From Gnetum montanum (Eukaryota; Streptophyta; Gnetopsida; Gnetales; Gnetaceae): a DNA stretch of 64,000 nucleotides. The notes under the pieces were generated by a model. That model made no database searches. It saw only the letters and a list, made by a program, of their open reading frames with translations, and was not told where the DNA came from. Made by a program: the position numbers and the translations under genes. The stretch is from the NCBI GenBank assembly GCA_015680685.1, contig MNCI01035053.1, forward strand, positions 55,098-119,097, written 5' to 3'. Shown piece after piece: positions 34,160 to 46,138 of the stretch (position 1 is its first letter; each line of letters begins with the position of its first letter).

Positions 34160-37013
34160 ATGGCACCAAAACCAAAATTCCCATAGGAAGGAGAACCCTC
34201 TCAACCAAAGGAGAAGTGGCCCAGAGCTAGAAGGGGCCAACAAGAATAAGCCCAAGAACCACTAGAGGTAACCCATGCAATGGGACCTCTTTGTAAGGAG
34301 CCCAAAGTGGAATTTGTTTGATAGATTCCAAAAGAAGAAGCTTCCACAAAATAATCATAGCAAGGAGATGTGCTTGGACCTATGCCAAGGCTTAAAGTCA
34401 CTTTGACTCAAGCCTGCCTTGACCTTATCAGGTCCCAAGAAATCCAACAGTCAATTCTTCAAGAAATCAACTTTGGACCATTCTTAGAGAAAGCTCCAAT
34501 AGATGTCAAGACTTAACTACAAAACTCTCCCATGTGGCTAATCATTACATTCAATGGAAAGTGGTACATGGGAGAGACATATCTCTTCTAAAGTAATAGA
34601 AGGCCAAGGTCCACTATTAGGATCAAGGACATTCAAGTTTTCTACTATGCTGAAGCTATCACGCAGGCATAAGGATTTCTTAACACTGGAATACAGTTCG
34701 CAAAACTATCAAAAAAAGGTGATCCTCAGGCCAAGAAGGAGTGGACTTAGTGGTGCTATAGGGTCGACCGTAAGGAGTACAGTGTGCTCACACTAGCACA
34801 GTGAATCTATTTCAAAATTGTGGCCTATCACCTCAATCCAACGGTGAGGCCAAGTAAGGTGATTGTTTTCTCCCCTTGAGCATGTACCACTCTAAGAGAA
34901 ATTTCCCATCAACCTTCCATAACTGATCTACTTAGAGATTTAGAACCATTTCAAAGAAAGCAAATGTGGAACAAAAACTCTACCCTTTCCATGCCTTGTC
35001 TAAAAACTCTACAAAAGGACACGTATCGTCCACTACTCCAATGATATAATCAAGCATGCTCCTTTGGCCTCATGGTTCAAAATCATGAAAGGTAAGATGC
35101 CAACAACTCAAGAAGAGGAGTAGCTACCACGACTGCCCACTCAAGAAACAACATTGGAAGCCTATGTAGCCATTGAGCACCTGCACAAAATTCAAGAGTA
35201 GCTCTTAAGTGAGAAAGAACAATGTCCAAGAATGAGGAGGGTGGATCCATCTGTATATCTACCATAAATGAGTCACCTTAATGAGGTGACTTAAATAGTC
35301 AGCTAGATGGAGAGGGGTGAACCAATTTTCTCTACCCAACAAACACAGTTGCCTATGAGGTTGGATCCCAATGCTTAAGAGGTAATGATGTCATTATCTT
35401 AATACCATTTATTCCCAGATATTTGTGGGAATGTTGCCACTTTCTTAGTGCATTTGGAGGAAGGTGAAGGGGAAACTATCCTGGTGATGCAACATCAAGG
35501 ACAAGAAACAGTGGTTGAAGTTATTGCTAACTATGTTGTTGAAGCATTAAATGCACTTGCAGCATCTTTATTAGATGTATCTACACTTTGAGACATGCAT
35601 ACATCCATAGTCACAATTAGTGGAAAGTTGAACATAGCCTAGCATGAAGAATTGTTGGATTGACTAGTGGGGACTAGGCAACCAATTTTGGACATCTTTG
35701 ATTTTCTAGAAAACATCACTACAACCCAGTAGGAGCTACTGGACACAAGGGGGAAGTGCATCATTTTGGAGGGGCAACTTGAAATGGCTCAAGAACAAAA
35801 TTAATGCTTGGTCGCAGAGGTTGCTAAACTATGTGCCTACCTTGTTGATCCTACACTCCTTAGCCCAACAGTAACAAGAGATGAGACTTCCCTATAGATT
35901 CAAGAATGATTTAAGAAGGTTGAGGAGGAGGTAATAATGGCCATCTTCAACTAGTCCATAGCTAAAGTAAAAACATATTTAATTTGGAAGGACTTAGCTT
36001 AGATGCATTAGGAGAAGAAGACTTTGACTACATAGAATCATCGCCTATGCAATGTTGATGCCTAGAAGGAACAAATGCAAGAATTTATTCATCAATAGTA
36101 GGAGCAACTTGCCAAGGTAAAGACTAAATTAAGGAGATTGGTAGTGGAGAATTGAAATCTATCAATGAAGGAAATCCATGCCTTGCACTAGAAGTTTGCC
36201 ATTGAGATCACCCCCAAGAAGAATGAGGCCCTCAAGTTTAAAAAAGTGAAGAATCACTACATATACTAGGTTGGCCTGTAGAAGGAAGTTAATGTGAAAC
36301 ACATCCAAATCATAAAGGTAAAAATAAATGAAGCCCTCTAGCAGCTCCAACAGAAAAGAGAGGTTTGACAACCCATCATTAATGGAATTGATGCCTACAA
36401 TAAAGTAGAGATCTACCTAAAGGAGTTGCAAATCGAAGAAATGATATAGTATAGGGAGTTGGCCAATCTCCATTATGAAAACTTGGAAATGCTAACTATC
36501 GAATGGCCATGGTCAGAGTTAGAGAAACAAGTGACTAGCTCATATTTTTTATACAAGGTAGAGTTTAAGCACCACAAAAACACTAAGCAGAAACTTGAGA
36601 CTGCAAACACTAAACTTGAAGCTCTCAGAGCATGGTTCATAGAACAACAATCAACTATTGAGAACCTAGCCAAAAGGATGAATGATTAATAGGAGTTAAT
36701 GAACATAGTTATAGTGTTTGACATTAAGTGCAAATAGTTCACTACCTAGTTTATCAATGCAAAGGAGTTATTTTCAGTAATTCCATGTCCCTAGGATGTG
36801 CTCATTCTAACCCACATTGGGAAAGCTACATGGACAATGCCTAATCTTAGAAGTAAGGAGGATAAAATGAAAGAACTACTGGATTCTTTTCACCTCTTAC
36901 TAGAAGTTGCAGCAATAGTAGGATAGCCACAACCACCTCGACCACCACTTGTGTGTGAAGCTAGTAAAGGTCCCTCAAAACCTCAAGAGCCACCACTACC
37001 TAGGATCATCTGA
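34160..37013 (+). pseudogene. Element A third reading frame (ORF3), coiled-coil protein
   Basis: About 950 codons, start MAPKPKFP, stop after PPLPRII. It runs parallel to 54065-56917 in B with nearly the same length (2854 and 2853 bp). The N-terminal third has a stretch like the putative plant transposon protein domain found in some plant LTR elements (clearer in B). The C-terminal half is rich in Lys, Glu, Gln and Leu with heptad spacing (36459-36689: KQKLETANTKLEALRAWFIE) and looks like a long coiled coil. It ends in a Pro-rich tail. There is no signal peptide or membrane segment, so it is not obviously an envelope protein. Stops and shifts are frequent. Function unknown. Confidence 0.7.
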
Positions 37014-37249
37014 TCTTCTTTATTAAATTTCATGTCATCAAGGAACATGTTATCAAATTTTGAAGAGTCATGTAGTGGTGTTTAATTTTTTGTCCTGAAC
37101 ACCATCATTTTTTGTAATGTGTTGATCTATACACTAGGGCACTTCATTTTTTGTCAACTCAATCAATCTATTTTGTTTGAGAAAAGTCAATCAATAATCC
37201 CATACCTTTTCAATTTTGTAAAACAACTTGAGGATGAGTTTTCATTTAG

Positions 37250-37260
37250 TCATGGTAGTA
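37250..37260 (+). other. Element A polypurine tract (decayed)
   Basis: CATGGTAGTA directly before TGATGAG. B's equivalent is ATGGGGGCA, so A's tract has lost purines. Confidence 0.5.
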
Positions 37261-38139
37261 TGATGAGTTGTAGTTTGGTTGGCTATGTTGATGAGGCCTT
37301 GTCAATGCAGCCTCATTGACTAGGCCTCGTCAATGCATTGTATCATGTGTTGACAAGGCCCTATCGATGTAGTGTCTATATTCAGCTATAAATACATGCC
37401 CACTAGTTGCATTTATAATAATAGAAATTTTTTAGTAGTAAATCTCTTATAGTTTGTTTATTTGAGAGTTATAATTTTCCTCCTAGGTGTCTACAGTAGT
37501 AGTCATTGAGTGTACAAATCTTTATTTGAGCATTTTTGTACCTAACCACGATAGTGTGTGTGACAATAAAGATGAACTTTCTAATAAATCTTGCAGCATT
37601 CTGGATAGATTAAATATTTTATTTATGCATTTAATATTTTCAATTATTTATTAAATATTTTCTAGTAGTTAAGTTAATGAAGCAATCAAGAAAGATAGAT
37701 TAAACACAGTAGCATTATTACTTGGTAGTATTCACTTGGTAATCCCAGTAGCATTATTACTTGGTATGCCTAGTAGTGTAGCACTTGGTAATCCAACAGT
37801 GTATACATGCATTTAGGACATGTGTGGAAAGTGGGATCAGATACTTATGTTAGGACTAGTTAGACACTAGTTAATTAGTTAATCCAATTACTTTTATCTT
37901 CATTTGAACACCAAACCATAAAATACAAAATGATAAAAATCATATGCCTCAACTACACTTAACCATACTAGTGTACATCACAAGTGTAATTGGGAAGATA
38001 ACGATTTACCTTAAGGAAAAGATTCACTTCCTAGGAGACTAGTGTGCTGGAAACTACAAAGTCCACAGAATTTGACCAAATAGCCCATGAATGCTTGTGA
38101 TTCGTATGGTTGCATGTAGAGGTACCTCACTGCTCATCA
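37261..38139 (+). repeat. Element A 3' LTR
   Basis: TGATGAGTTG...CTCATCA. It aligns with the 5' LTR. It has an extra 41-bp unit (AGTAGCATTATTACTTGGTA at about 37707 and 37748) not seen in the 5' LTR, so the two LTRs differ in this short repeat. Confidence 0.92.
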
Positions 38140-38144
38140 CGTGT

Positions 38145-38766
38145 CAAAGATAATATTAGCATATATTAATTACTGTAGATAGGAGATCAACAAAGAAAGG
38201 CTTTCGATTTTATCAAAGGTAAAAGGAGAGTTAGAGAATCATAATTAAGCTATTCTAACATTGACAAAAAAAGACTAGCTATGAGTGTACTCTAGTTAAA
38301 GTACAAGTATCTTCACAATTGTTTAGTCAATTCTGGAGCTACATCTACTATTATTTCATTTTCTATATGCAAAAGATTTGGTTTGATTCTTGAAAAATCC
38401 AATAAAATGATTGTTCTAGTGGATAAAAGTCAAGTAAAAATTATGTGTTAGTTATCCAATGTTCTATTGGAAATTGCTTCTAAATCTCATATGAACATTA
38501 GTGTAACTATTCAAGTAGTAGATATACTGGATTCACATAGTATTTTGTTAAGTAGAAGTTGGAGGAAAAATTTCTCCAACTACATATTAACATATTATTC
38601 ACACATGTGGCTACCTTGGAAAGGAAAACCAAATAAAACATACATTTATAGTAAGCCTTTGATGAATGAAAACATTACTTCAAATGGAAATAACAAGGTT
38701 ATTGAAACAAAATTTTTTGAAGATATAATTTTCACATTTAAAGAAGTTGATAACTTAGAGAAAGAA
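38145..38766 (+). pseudogene. Element C aspartic protease and upstream linker
   Basis: It resumes C's polyprotein after element A. KDNISIY matches the pre-protease segment of Tat elements. The active-site region reads LVNSGATSTIISFSICKRFG, with catalytic Asp changed to Asn. It then continues SHMNISVTIQVVDILD. From 38467 the frame is open without interruption into the RNase H-like domain, so the two are physically joined. This would be the polyprotein-cutting enzyme. Confidence 0.82.
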
Positions 38767-39160
38767 GAACCTCATGATGAGAGCAAATGGAAACTATACT
38801 TTGATGGTTCTTGTAATTCAAAAGGTGTAGGGGCTAGAGTAATTCTAGTAGAGGATGACTTCCCAAAAATATTCAAGGTAATTCATCTATCTTTCCCTTG
38901 TACCAACAAGGCCCAATATGAAGCTTTGTCTATTGAAATTAAAATAGCATTCAAGAAAGGAATCAAGGCAATCAACATAACAAGAGACTCAAGATTTGTT
39001 TGTGAATAGATTAAAAATAATTGTGTGGTAAAAAGCTCATTATTGTGATCATATAGAAAACTTGTCTACAAAATTATCAAATAAAATATATAGGTAGGAA
39101 GGATAATTATATTGTAGATGACTTAGCAAAAGCAAATTCATCATTATATGTGAAAAGGAT
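38767..39160 (+). pseudogene. Element C RNase H-like domain upstream of RT
   Basis: WKLYFDGSCNSKGVGARVIL, KAQYEALSIEIKIAFKKGI and INITRDSRFV give the catalytic Asp, Glu and Asp. VDDLAKANSS at about 39114-39143 gives the fourth. This is the extra plant-type RNase H known from Tat-lineage elements. Here it sits between protease and RT, in the same open frame as protease (38467-39009). A stop at 39007 replaces a Gln codon. The true RNase H follows RT at 40900-41340, so the element has two. Confidence 0.85.
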
Positions 39161-39630
39161 AGAAAGTTATGAAGATGTAATGATCAAGAATAAACATCAC
39201 CCATCAGTACCAGATAACATAAAGCATCTTCAAGTACTTGAAGATGATCATCAATTACTTAGATTCTTAAGAAATAAACAAGAATTTGAAAGTAAAATAA
39301 TAACTAAAACAACATCAAGGATTAAGATAAATTTTATTTCCAAAAAGATGATTGATTATGAATATGAATTTAGCAAAAATTTGCTTCTTGGAGAGGATAT
39401 ATAGAATCCAGATAATCAAGCTTATGAAGTAATATATCTTGGATCTACTAAGATACCAAATATGTTAAATGTTACAAAGGAAAAGGATTAATCTTCAAGT
39501 AAAATTTATTATTACTTCTAAAAAATAATTTGAAAAATTTTGCTTGTTCTTATGATGATCTTAAAACTTTTAGACTAGATGTGATGACACATAAAATTCC
39601 TTTGATAAATGGTTGTAAGATAGTTAAGAA
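39150..39630 (+). pseudogene. Element C linker between RNase H-like domain and RT
   Basis: HHPSVPDNIKHLQVLEDD and YLGSTKIPNM are typical connecting motifs of this plant gypsy group. The frame is open for 84 codons from 39150. No catalytic site. Confidence 0.7.
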
Positions 39631-39639
39631 AAAATAAAA

Positions 39640-40900
39640 AAAATTAATCCATCATTTGAGCCAACTATGAAAGCTGAGATTAAGAAGTTATTACAAGCTC
39701 AAATCATATATCCAGTCTAATATTTGACATGTCTTACTAATCTCATACTAGTAAAAAAGAATAATGGTGATATTAGACTTTGTGTGGATTTCAAAAATCT
39801 GAATGAAGCCTTGAAAAAAGAAAAATACCCATATCCTAGAATTGATGAAATATTTATTAAAGTATCAAGTTATCAACTATATTCTTTTATAGATGGTTTT
39901 TTAGGGTATAATAAAATCATGGTGGTTAAGGGTGATAGATATAAGACAACATTTATCACCAAATGAGGAACTTTTTCTTACCAAAGAATGTCATTTGGAT
40001 TATCAAATACTGGAGCTACTTTTCAAAGAGAAATGGATCTAGCCTTTAAAGATTTAATAGGTGAATTGGTTTTTTCTTATTTAGATGATATCACCATCTT
40101 TTCAAAAAGGAAGGAAGATCATATTGTTCATCTTAAATAAGTTTTTGATAGATGTCATAAGTATGTTATTTCATTAAATCCTAAGACATGTATCTTTGAA
40201 GTTAAGTCTAAACGTTTACTAGGTTATGTAATTTATTAAGAAGAAATTGCTATAGACAACTCTTAAATCCAAGAAATACAAAATATTAAGCATCCTACAA
40301 GTAAAACGTCTCTTAGATCTTTCTTTGAAAAGATAAATTTTGTTAAAAAAATTATCATCAAATTCACTAAAATTACTAAACCTCTAATGCACATTCTAAA
40401 TAAAGATGTCCTAGTAGAGAAGACATAGAAATCAGAGAAATATTTATCAAGAATTTAGAAAGGCTTAATAGGTGAATTGGTTGTTGTTTATTTAAATGAT
40501 ATCACCATCATTTCAAAAGGGAAGGAAGATCATATTGGTCATCTTAAACAAGTTTTTGATAGATGTCATAAGTATGTTATTTTATTAAATCCTAAGAAAT
40601 GTATCTTTGAAGTTAAATCTAAAAGTTTACTAGGTCATGTAATCTATTAAGAATAAATTGCTATAAACAACTTCCGAATCCCGATAGTACAAAATATTGA
40701 GCATCCTACAAGTAAAAAGTCTCTTAGATCTTTCTTTGGAAAGATAAATTTTGTTTAAAAATTTATCATTGGATTCAATAAAATTACTAGACCTCTTATG
40801 CATATGCTAAATAAAGATGTCTTTGTAGAGAAGAAATAGAAATTAGAGAAAGCATTATCAAAAATTAAGAAAGCTATTCAAGAAGCTCCTTATTTGGTAA
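39640..40900 (+). pseudogene. Element C reverse transcriptase with internal duplication
   Basis: Motifs: PTMKAEIKKLLQAQIIYPV, LVKKNNGDIRLCVDFKNLN, YPYPRIDEIF, SFIDGFLGYNKIMV (first Asp), YQRMSFGLSNTGATF, FSYLDDITIFSK (catalytic pair, 40084-40089), then FDRCHKY. A 411-bp tandem duplication repeats the catalytic-pair region; the second copy reads VVYLNDITIISK, with the first Asp now Asn. The family normally has this region once. Stops are few compared with A and B, but the enzyme could not work. Confidence 0.9.
40054..40874 (+). repeat. 411-bp tandem duplication within element C RT
   Basis: Copy 1 starts TTAATAGGTGAATTGG at 40054 and copy 2 at 40465. They align throughout with moderate divergence. 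The period is exactly 137 codons. The junction CAAGAATTTAGAAAGG|CTTAATAGG joins the end of copy 1 to a second start. Confidence 0.92.
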
Positions 40901-41358
40901 AACCAAAATTGAAAGAAGAAGTTTGGTTATATGCTTTTGCTTGAAATGATTCATTTTCTATCATCTTAACTCAAAGAAAAAAATGAAGGACAAGATGAAC
41001 CAATTGGATTTTTTGGATATCAATTGAAAGGTTTATAGCTAATTATCCAGACTTACAAAAACAAGCATTCATAGTTATTAAGGCACTTCAGCATTTCAAG
41101 TATTATTTGGAAAGCTCATTAGTTCACATCATGCTAATTGAGCCTATGGTTAAACAATTCTTAGCCCAAAATGAAATTATATTGACAAGAGAAAAGAGGC
41201 TCATAAAGCTTCAAGGTTTTAGATTTTTGTTAGAAATATACAAAACCATTAATGGAATGAGATTAGCCAAGTTGATGGCTAGAGAAGATAAAGTATGTAT
41301 GCTTAAGACTCATGGGGAAAATTGGTATGATGAAATTCTAGAATTCCTTGATATATGA
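40900..41358 (+). pseudogene. Element C RNase H (RT-linked)
   Basis: LKEEVWLYAFA, PIGFFGYQLKG, NYPDLQKQAFIVIKALQHFK and VHIMLIEPMVKQFLAQN follow the normal RNase H after gypsy RT. The first catalytic Asp is not visible in LYAFA. The frame is open from 41107 to 41358. Confidence 0.78.
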
Positions 41359-41399
41359 AAGGTTCCAAAAAACTTAACTACAAGTCAAAAAAGAGCTTT

Positions 41400-42449
41400 C
41401 TTTAAAAAGGTAAATAAATTTATGATTAAAAATGGGATTTTATATAGAAATAATTTTAGAGGGGTTTTTTGGAATGTGTTCACAATGATCAAATTGGTCC
41501 TATCTTAGAACAATTCCATGATCATTCCAATTTATTTAATAAATCTCCTAAGTCCACTATGCAACATATACTTTGTTATGGTTTTTATTGGCCTACTATG
41601 TATCAAGATATTAGTTTGAAAATTCAAAGACATTACAAATATCAAATTCATAGGACAAAATTCAAAAAGGCTAGAGCTTCTTTAAAATTGGTAAGAGTGG
41701 ATAGACCATTTTTGTAATGGGGCTTAGATTTCACTAGTACAATTACTCCATCAAAAGTAGGGCATAAGTTTATTCTCACAACTATTAATTACTTTACCAA
41801 ATGGTCTAAAGAAAAGGCTCTAAGAAAACATTTAGCATTAGTTGTGATTAAGTTCTTTGAAGATCATATTTTAAGTCATTTTGGTCTACCCAAAGTGTCG
41901 GTATTTGATAATGGACCAACTTTTCAATCTGAGGAATTTATAGCTTGGGCATCAGAAAAATCCATCTTTCTATATTCTTCTTCAAATTATTATCCTCAAG
42001 AAAATGTCTTAGTTGAATCTAGAAATAAAAATCTTATTTCCTACATTAAAAAGTCTATGGATGAAAATCCATGAAATTGGATCGATTCCTTACAATCTAC
42101 ATTATGGACTGATCATATCAGATTTAAGAAGGCTATTGGAACATCAACTTATAACTTAGTCTATGGGTTGTCTATAAGAATTATGAATAGAATTAGAAGT
42201 TTGGCATTATATTTTGTGCAAAAATATAGCGAGAAAACTGATAAAGATAGAAGTTTCATGACTTTTCTCATCAAAATAAAAGCTAAAATGGATAAAGCTA
42301 AAGATAATTTATTAAAGAATACTTCTCAAGTCAAAAGGTGGTTCAATAAAAGGGCTCTGAAAAGGACTTTTAAGGTCAATGATATTGTATTATTATGGAA
42401 TATGAAAAATTCAAATACGTTTTCAATAATATGGACTAGTTTATTTTAG
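41400..42449 (+). pseudogene. Element C integrase
   Basis: The N-terminal zinc-binding region is damaged: the first His region reads EQFHDHSNLFN, and CxxC has become HYKYQIH. The core keeps all three catalytic residues: GLDFTSTI (41719-41742), VFDNGPTF (41901-41925) and NVLVESRNK (42004-42030). The C-terminal segment KRTFKVNDIVLLWNMKNS is SH3-like. Three open stretches (41469-41717, 41844-42074, 42168-42449) are split only by single stops at Trp or similar codons. It inserts the cDNA copy. Confidence 0.9.
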
Positions 42450-43380
42450 ATTAGGAAATAATTATCTAGAGATATATACAAATTATCAATGCTAGATGGG
42501 ATAGAGTTGCAGTTTCCATATAATTTTATGCATATAAAACATTATTTTGGAGAACTGCCCAAAATTGATACACACACACATATAGGTAACTATAATAATA
42601 TTTAGTATACATGCTAGTAAATATTGAACTTTTAGTAATAATATATATATAATATGTAACATACATATAGTTTTGTATAATATTTAACCATAACATATAT
42701 ATCCTAAATGTATGTTTAGATAAGTTTAGATAGTATTATTAAAACATGTATATGTTAGAGTAATAGTGTAAATAATATTTAATTTAAATTGTTAGTTAAA
42801 TTAATTAATTTATATTATCTCAAGTAATCATTACTTGTCATGTGTAAGTGGGAGTGATGGTTAGATAATTACTTGGTGGTGAATTAATTTCAACAACNGA
42901 CTTTTCATACATTCTAATGTTTAGGACAACTTCCATGAATGTAATACTCAAGCTAATTATCAAAGGGAATCTAGTAGAGATGATTCCTGAGGAGAAGCTT
43001 TTATGCCTCAATACATAGAGGCATCTAATTAGGGAGAACCTCAAAAATTAATAGCTAAAGTTTGTGGAAGATAAGATGGAGACCAACATAAGACTTCAAC
43101 TAGCCAAGAAGAGGAAAGAAAAGCATTTATCATAATTGAGATAACATATGAAAGGACTCTCAATATGAGAATCTCTAACAGAGTTACTCTAACTATTCTC
43201 TTTCCACCCATAGAATAGTTTATATGATATTGAGTTTGTATAGTTTCATAAGTTTCATTAGGAATAGGGTTTTTAGTTCATCAAACCTTATGTTTGATGA
43301 AAGTTTTCCTCAAAAAGGATTTCAATTTTTCTATGTAAAAAACAAGATGTTTTTAATAAAATCATTTTGTCAACTAATGT
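42450..43380. other. Element C 3' untranslated region
   Basis: AT-rich, no gene. A run of TATATA/ACATATA low-complexity sequence lies at 42565-42700. One ambiguous base (n) is at 42898. The minus frame 42838-43044 spans that base and is not supported. Confidence 0.5.
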
Positions 43381-43398
43381 GCAAAGGGGGGTGAGAAA
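43381..43398 (+). other. Element C polypurine tract
   Basis: GCAAAGGGGGGTGAGAAA directly before TGTTGTCACA. A well-preserved plus-strand primer tract. Confidence 0.85.
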
Positions 43399-45058
43399 TG
43401 TTGTCACATAAGACCATTTCTTGGAGTAGTACTAAAATATGCCTTTGGTTTGAAAATCAATTGAAGTTGATCATATTGGTGATATACAAGCTTTGGTTAC
43501 TAATAAAAAGGATATTTTAATTATGTGATATGATAATACATTGCTTAGCTTAAATTTTTCTTTTAACGAGAATAATTGAAGGTTTTAAGAAGGGACTTTA
43601 TAACAAAGGATAAAGTGTAATCTAACATGTTCATACCATTATGTTTTGAAAGTTCAAAATTTCAAGAAATAGAGATAAAAATCTCTAATTAATTTATGTA
43701 AAATATATCTATGGGTGTTCTAATTTTTCCATTTGAATCTACAATGTGCATAGGAAGACCTAGCAAGGCTATAGAATCAAGAAAAATTAACATTATGGTA
43801 TTGAATTTTTAGAGTGGCAAGTGTAGAATCTACAATGACTTGAAACCCAATAAGAAGAGAAAACCATGATCTTTAACTAATTCTATTTTAATACATTGAT
43901 AGCAAAGTTTCCTAAAAAAATACAACAAAACCAAATTTTAGGCTCAAAATCAATTATAGTTGACATTAAAAAAAAAGAGCAAAGGAAAAAAACAAAAATG
44001 CAAAATAAAATATAATAATAATATATACAAACAAGTTAGAAAATTTTAACAGATGGAAGAAGACTATCGTTTCCACAAGAGCTTTCCTACTAGCAATGAT
44101 GCCATGACCTCAACATTATCGAAAACTACAACATCAGTGGCAATCCCTCTACACATGCTACTTGAGCAAATTTGGCAACATAAAGGCTATGGATCCTCTA
44201 CTGCATTTACTTTGTGAAAATCCTTTAGTGAATGGTAGGAATGGGACTAAATCACAACTAAAGAACAAAGCTAGGATTTGCTTCCCCATTGCAAGGACAA
44301 AATCTTAACCATGGCCCACAACAACAAATCTTTTGCTATGGAAGTGGCATTCACCCTACCTCCAATTCAAGAAACCTAAGTAGTCAACCCATTGTGGAGC
44401 TTCTAAAAGGTTGATAAGAATCCATAGTTTCTAAAGAGGAGGATCCACTATGCAAAGCATGAGATACAGAGACATGGTTACACTAGAGAAACTATCATTG
44501 TTATCCATTTGCTGACTATGTTATTTGTGGTTGCTAAAGGCTTGCAAATGAAAAAACAAAAAATCAAAGGGTTTGAATAGAATTCATGGAGTAATCAACT
44601 CAAGAAACAAGTAGATATTAAACAAAGAAAAATATGCTAGTTCCTGAGGCTGCTAATTCAACCATATGTGGCAAGTATAGAATACATAGCCATGAAAATT
44701 TATAGCTATTTTTTTTTAAGAAAAGATATTATTATCCAATGGGATACTTGGCAAGAATTACCTTATTTTCTATTGGATTCCATGAAATTTGTAACTTTCT
44801 ATGATGGTTACAACTAAAAACTCCATGATTTTTTTTAGCTTTTTATTAAGAAGAAGACACTTGCCAACCATTGCATATATTTCTCAAACTATTATAATTT
44901 CTAGGGTTATTATGATTTAATCCCCCTAGATATTTGTAATACCCATAATTTTTCATGATGTTTGTGACCACCCAAAGCTACTATAATGGCTTAAGGATAG
45001 GATGAAAAAAAAGGAGGGATGATTGGAAAAAGATATTTGAAGAATTCTTGTAAGATGA
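43399..45058 (+). repeat. Element C 3' LTR, left part
   Basis: Aligns with 20509-22165 of the 5' LTR. It stops at GATGA (45054-45058), the target duplication of element B. The open frames on the minus strand at its right edge (44953-45209) span the B junction and are not genes. Confidence 0.9.
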
Positions 45059-45975
45059 TGATGAAGCATGAAAGTGTCACATTGATGGACCCTCGTTGAC
45101 ATGGCCTCATCGATGGGCCCTTGTTGATGTAGCCCCATTCATGGGGCAACATCATCGATGGGGTCATGTCAACATAGCATTTACTAGGTTTATGAGGCTC
45201 CATTGCCATAGCTCCACCATGAAGTCTATAAATACAAACTCACCCATTATGTTTAGGGATGTCTTATCATAGTTGTAGTAAAGCTCTTGCAATTTTGTCA
45301 TTTGATAGTTAGAATATTTTTCTAAGTGTGTGTCGTAGGAGTCAAAAAGTGTACAAATATTTATTCAAGCACTGATGTACCTAAGCACAGCAATGTGAAC
45401 AGCAATAAAGACAAGCCTTTTGATAAAACCTTGTAGTACTTGGAATATATTAATGATTTATTTTTGCATTTAATATTTTTCTTAATTATGAAATTAATTA
45501 ATATAAGTAAGAATTTAATTAATTAAGTAAGTTAAATAGATAAAACACATAAGTACAATGACTTCATGCATAACATACAGCGCTAGGTAATCCCAGCAGC
45601 ACTTAATGCTTAGTAACCTAGTAGTGCTATATGCACTCAGGATGTGTATAGAAAGTGGTACTAAATGCTTATGTTAGGATAGTTAGTTATTAATTAGCAA
45701 TTATATTAGTTAATTTGGTTACTAAATTGAGTTTTATCTTGTTATTAATATTAGGTGAATAAAATATAAAATAATAAAAATCATGTACCCCATTTGCACC
45801 TAACCATACAACTAGGTTTCACAAATGTAGTTGGGAAGATAATGATCATCACAATTAGGTTTCACCTCCAAGAACTAGTGTAATTAGGAACTTAAGGTCT
45901 GTAAAATCCAACTAGATTATGCGTGAATGCTTGTAATTCATATGGTTGGGCATAGGATATACTCATCACTCATCA
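45059..45975 (+). repeat. Element B 5' LTR
   Basis: TGATGAAGCATG...CACTCATCA. It has half-sites like those of A's palindrome (GGCCTCATCGATGGG, CATCATCGATGGGG) and a TATA box at 45238-45245. Confidence 0.92.
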
Positions 45976-45976
45976 T

Positions 45977-45994
45977 TGGCACTGTTGGTGGGGA
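45977..45994 (+). other. Element B primer binding site (tRNA-Asp type)
   Basis: TGGCACTGTTGGTGGGGA matches the canonical TGGCGCCGTTGCCGGGGA at 14 of 18 positions and starts one base after the LTR. Confidence 0.8.
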
Positions 45995-46138
45995 CCTTTA
46001 GTTTTTTATGTGCATGATCTAGGACTTAGTGAATAAATATTTAACATCATTGGAATAAACCCAGAATTCATATCATACATCAAAATAACTAAAATAATTA
46101 TAAGAAAGCATGCTACATTTCTTATCTTCTAATATAAA

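Larger units (their letters stand above)
24935..38139 (+). mobile_element. Element A: Ty3/gypsy element (Athila-like layout) inserted in C
   Basis: A full-length 13.2-kb element with LTRs 24935-25801 and 37261-38139. The target duplication is CATGT (24930-24934) and CGTGT (38140-38144). Order: LTR, PBS, gag (25960), protease, RT, RNase H, integrase, non-coding spacer, internal promoter-like copy, leader intron, third reading frame (34160-37013), PPT, LTR. Host element C's frame runs on across the insertion. The layout (tRNA-Asp-type PBS, extra gene after integrase) recalls the Athila group, but I have not proved the lineage. Every gene has stops. Confidence 0.9.

Noticed and set aside
42565-42700. 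TATATA-rich stretch as a possible promoter
   Set aside because: Simple repeat in the 3' untranslated region of C with no gene following.
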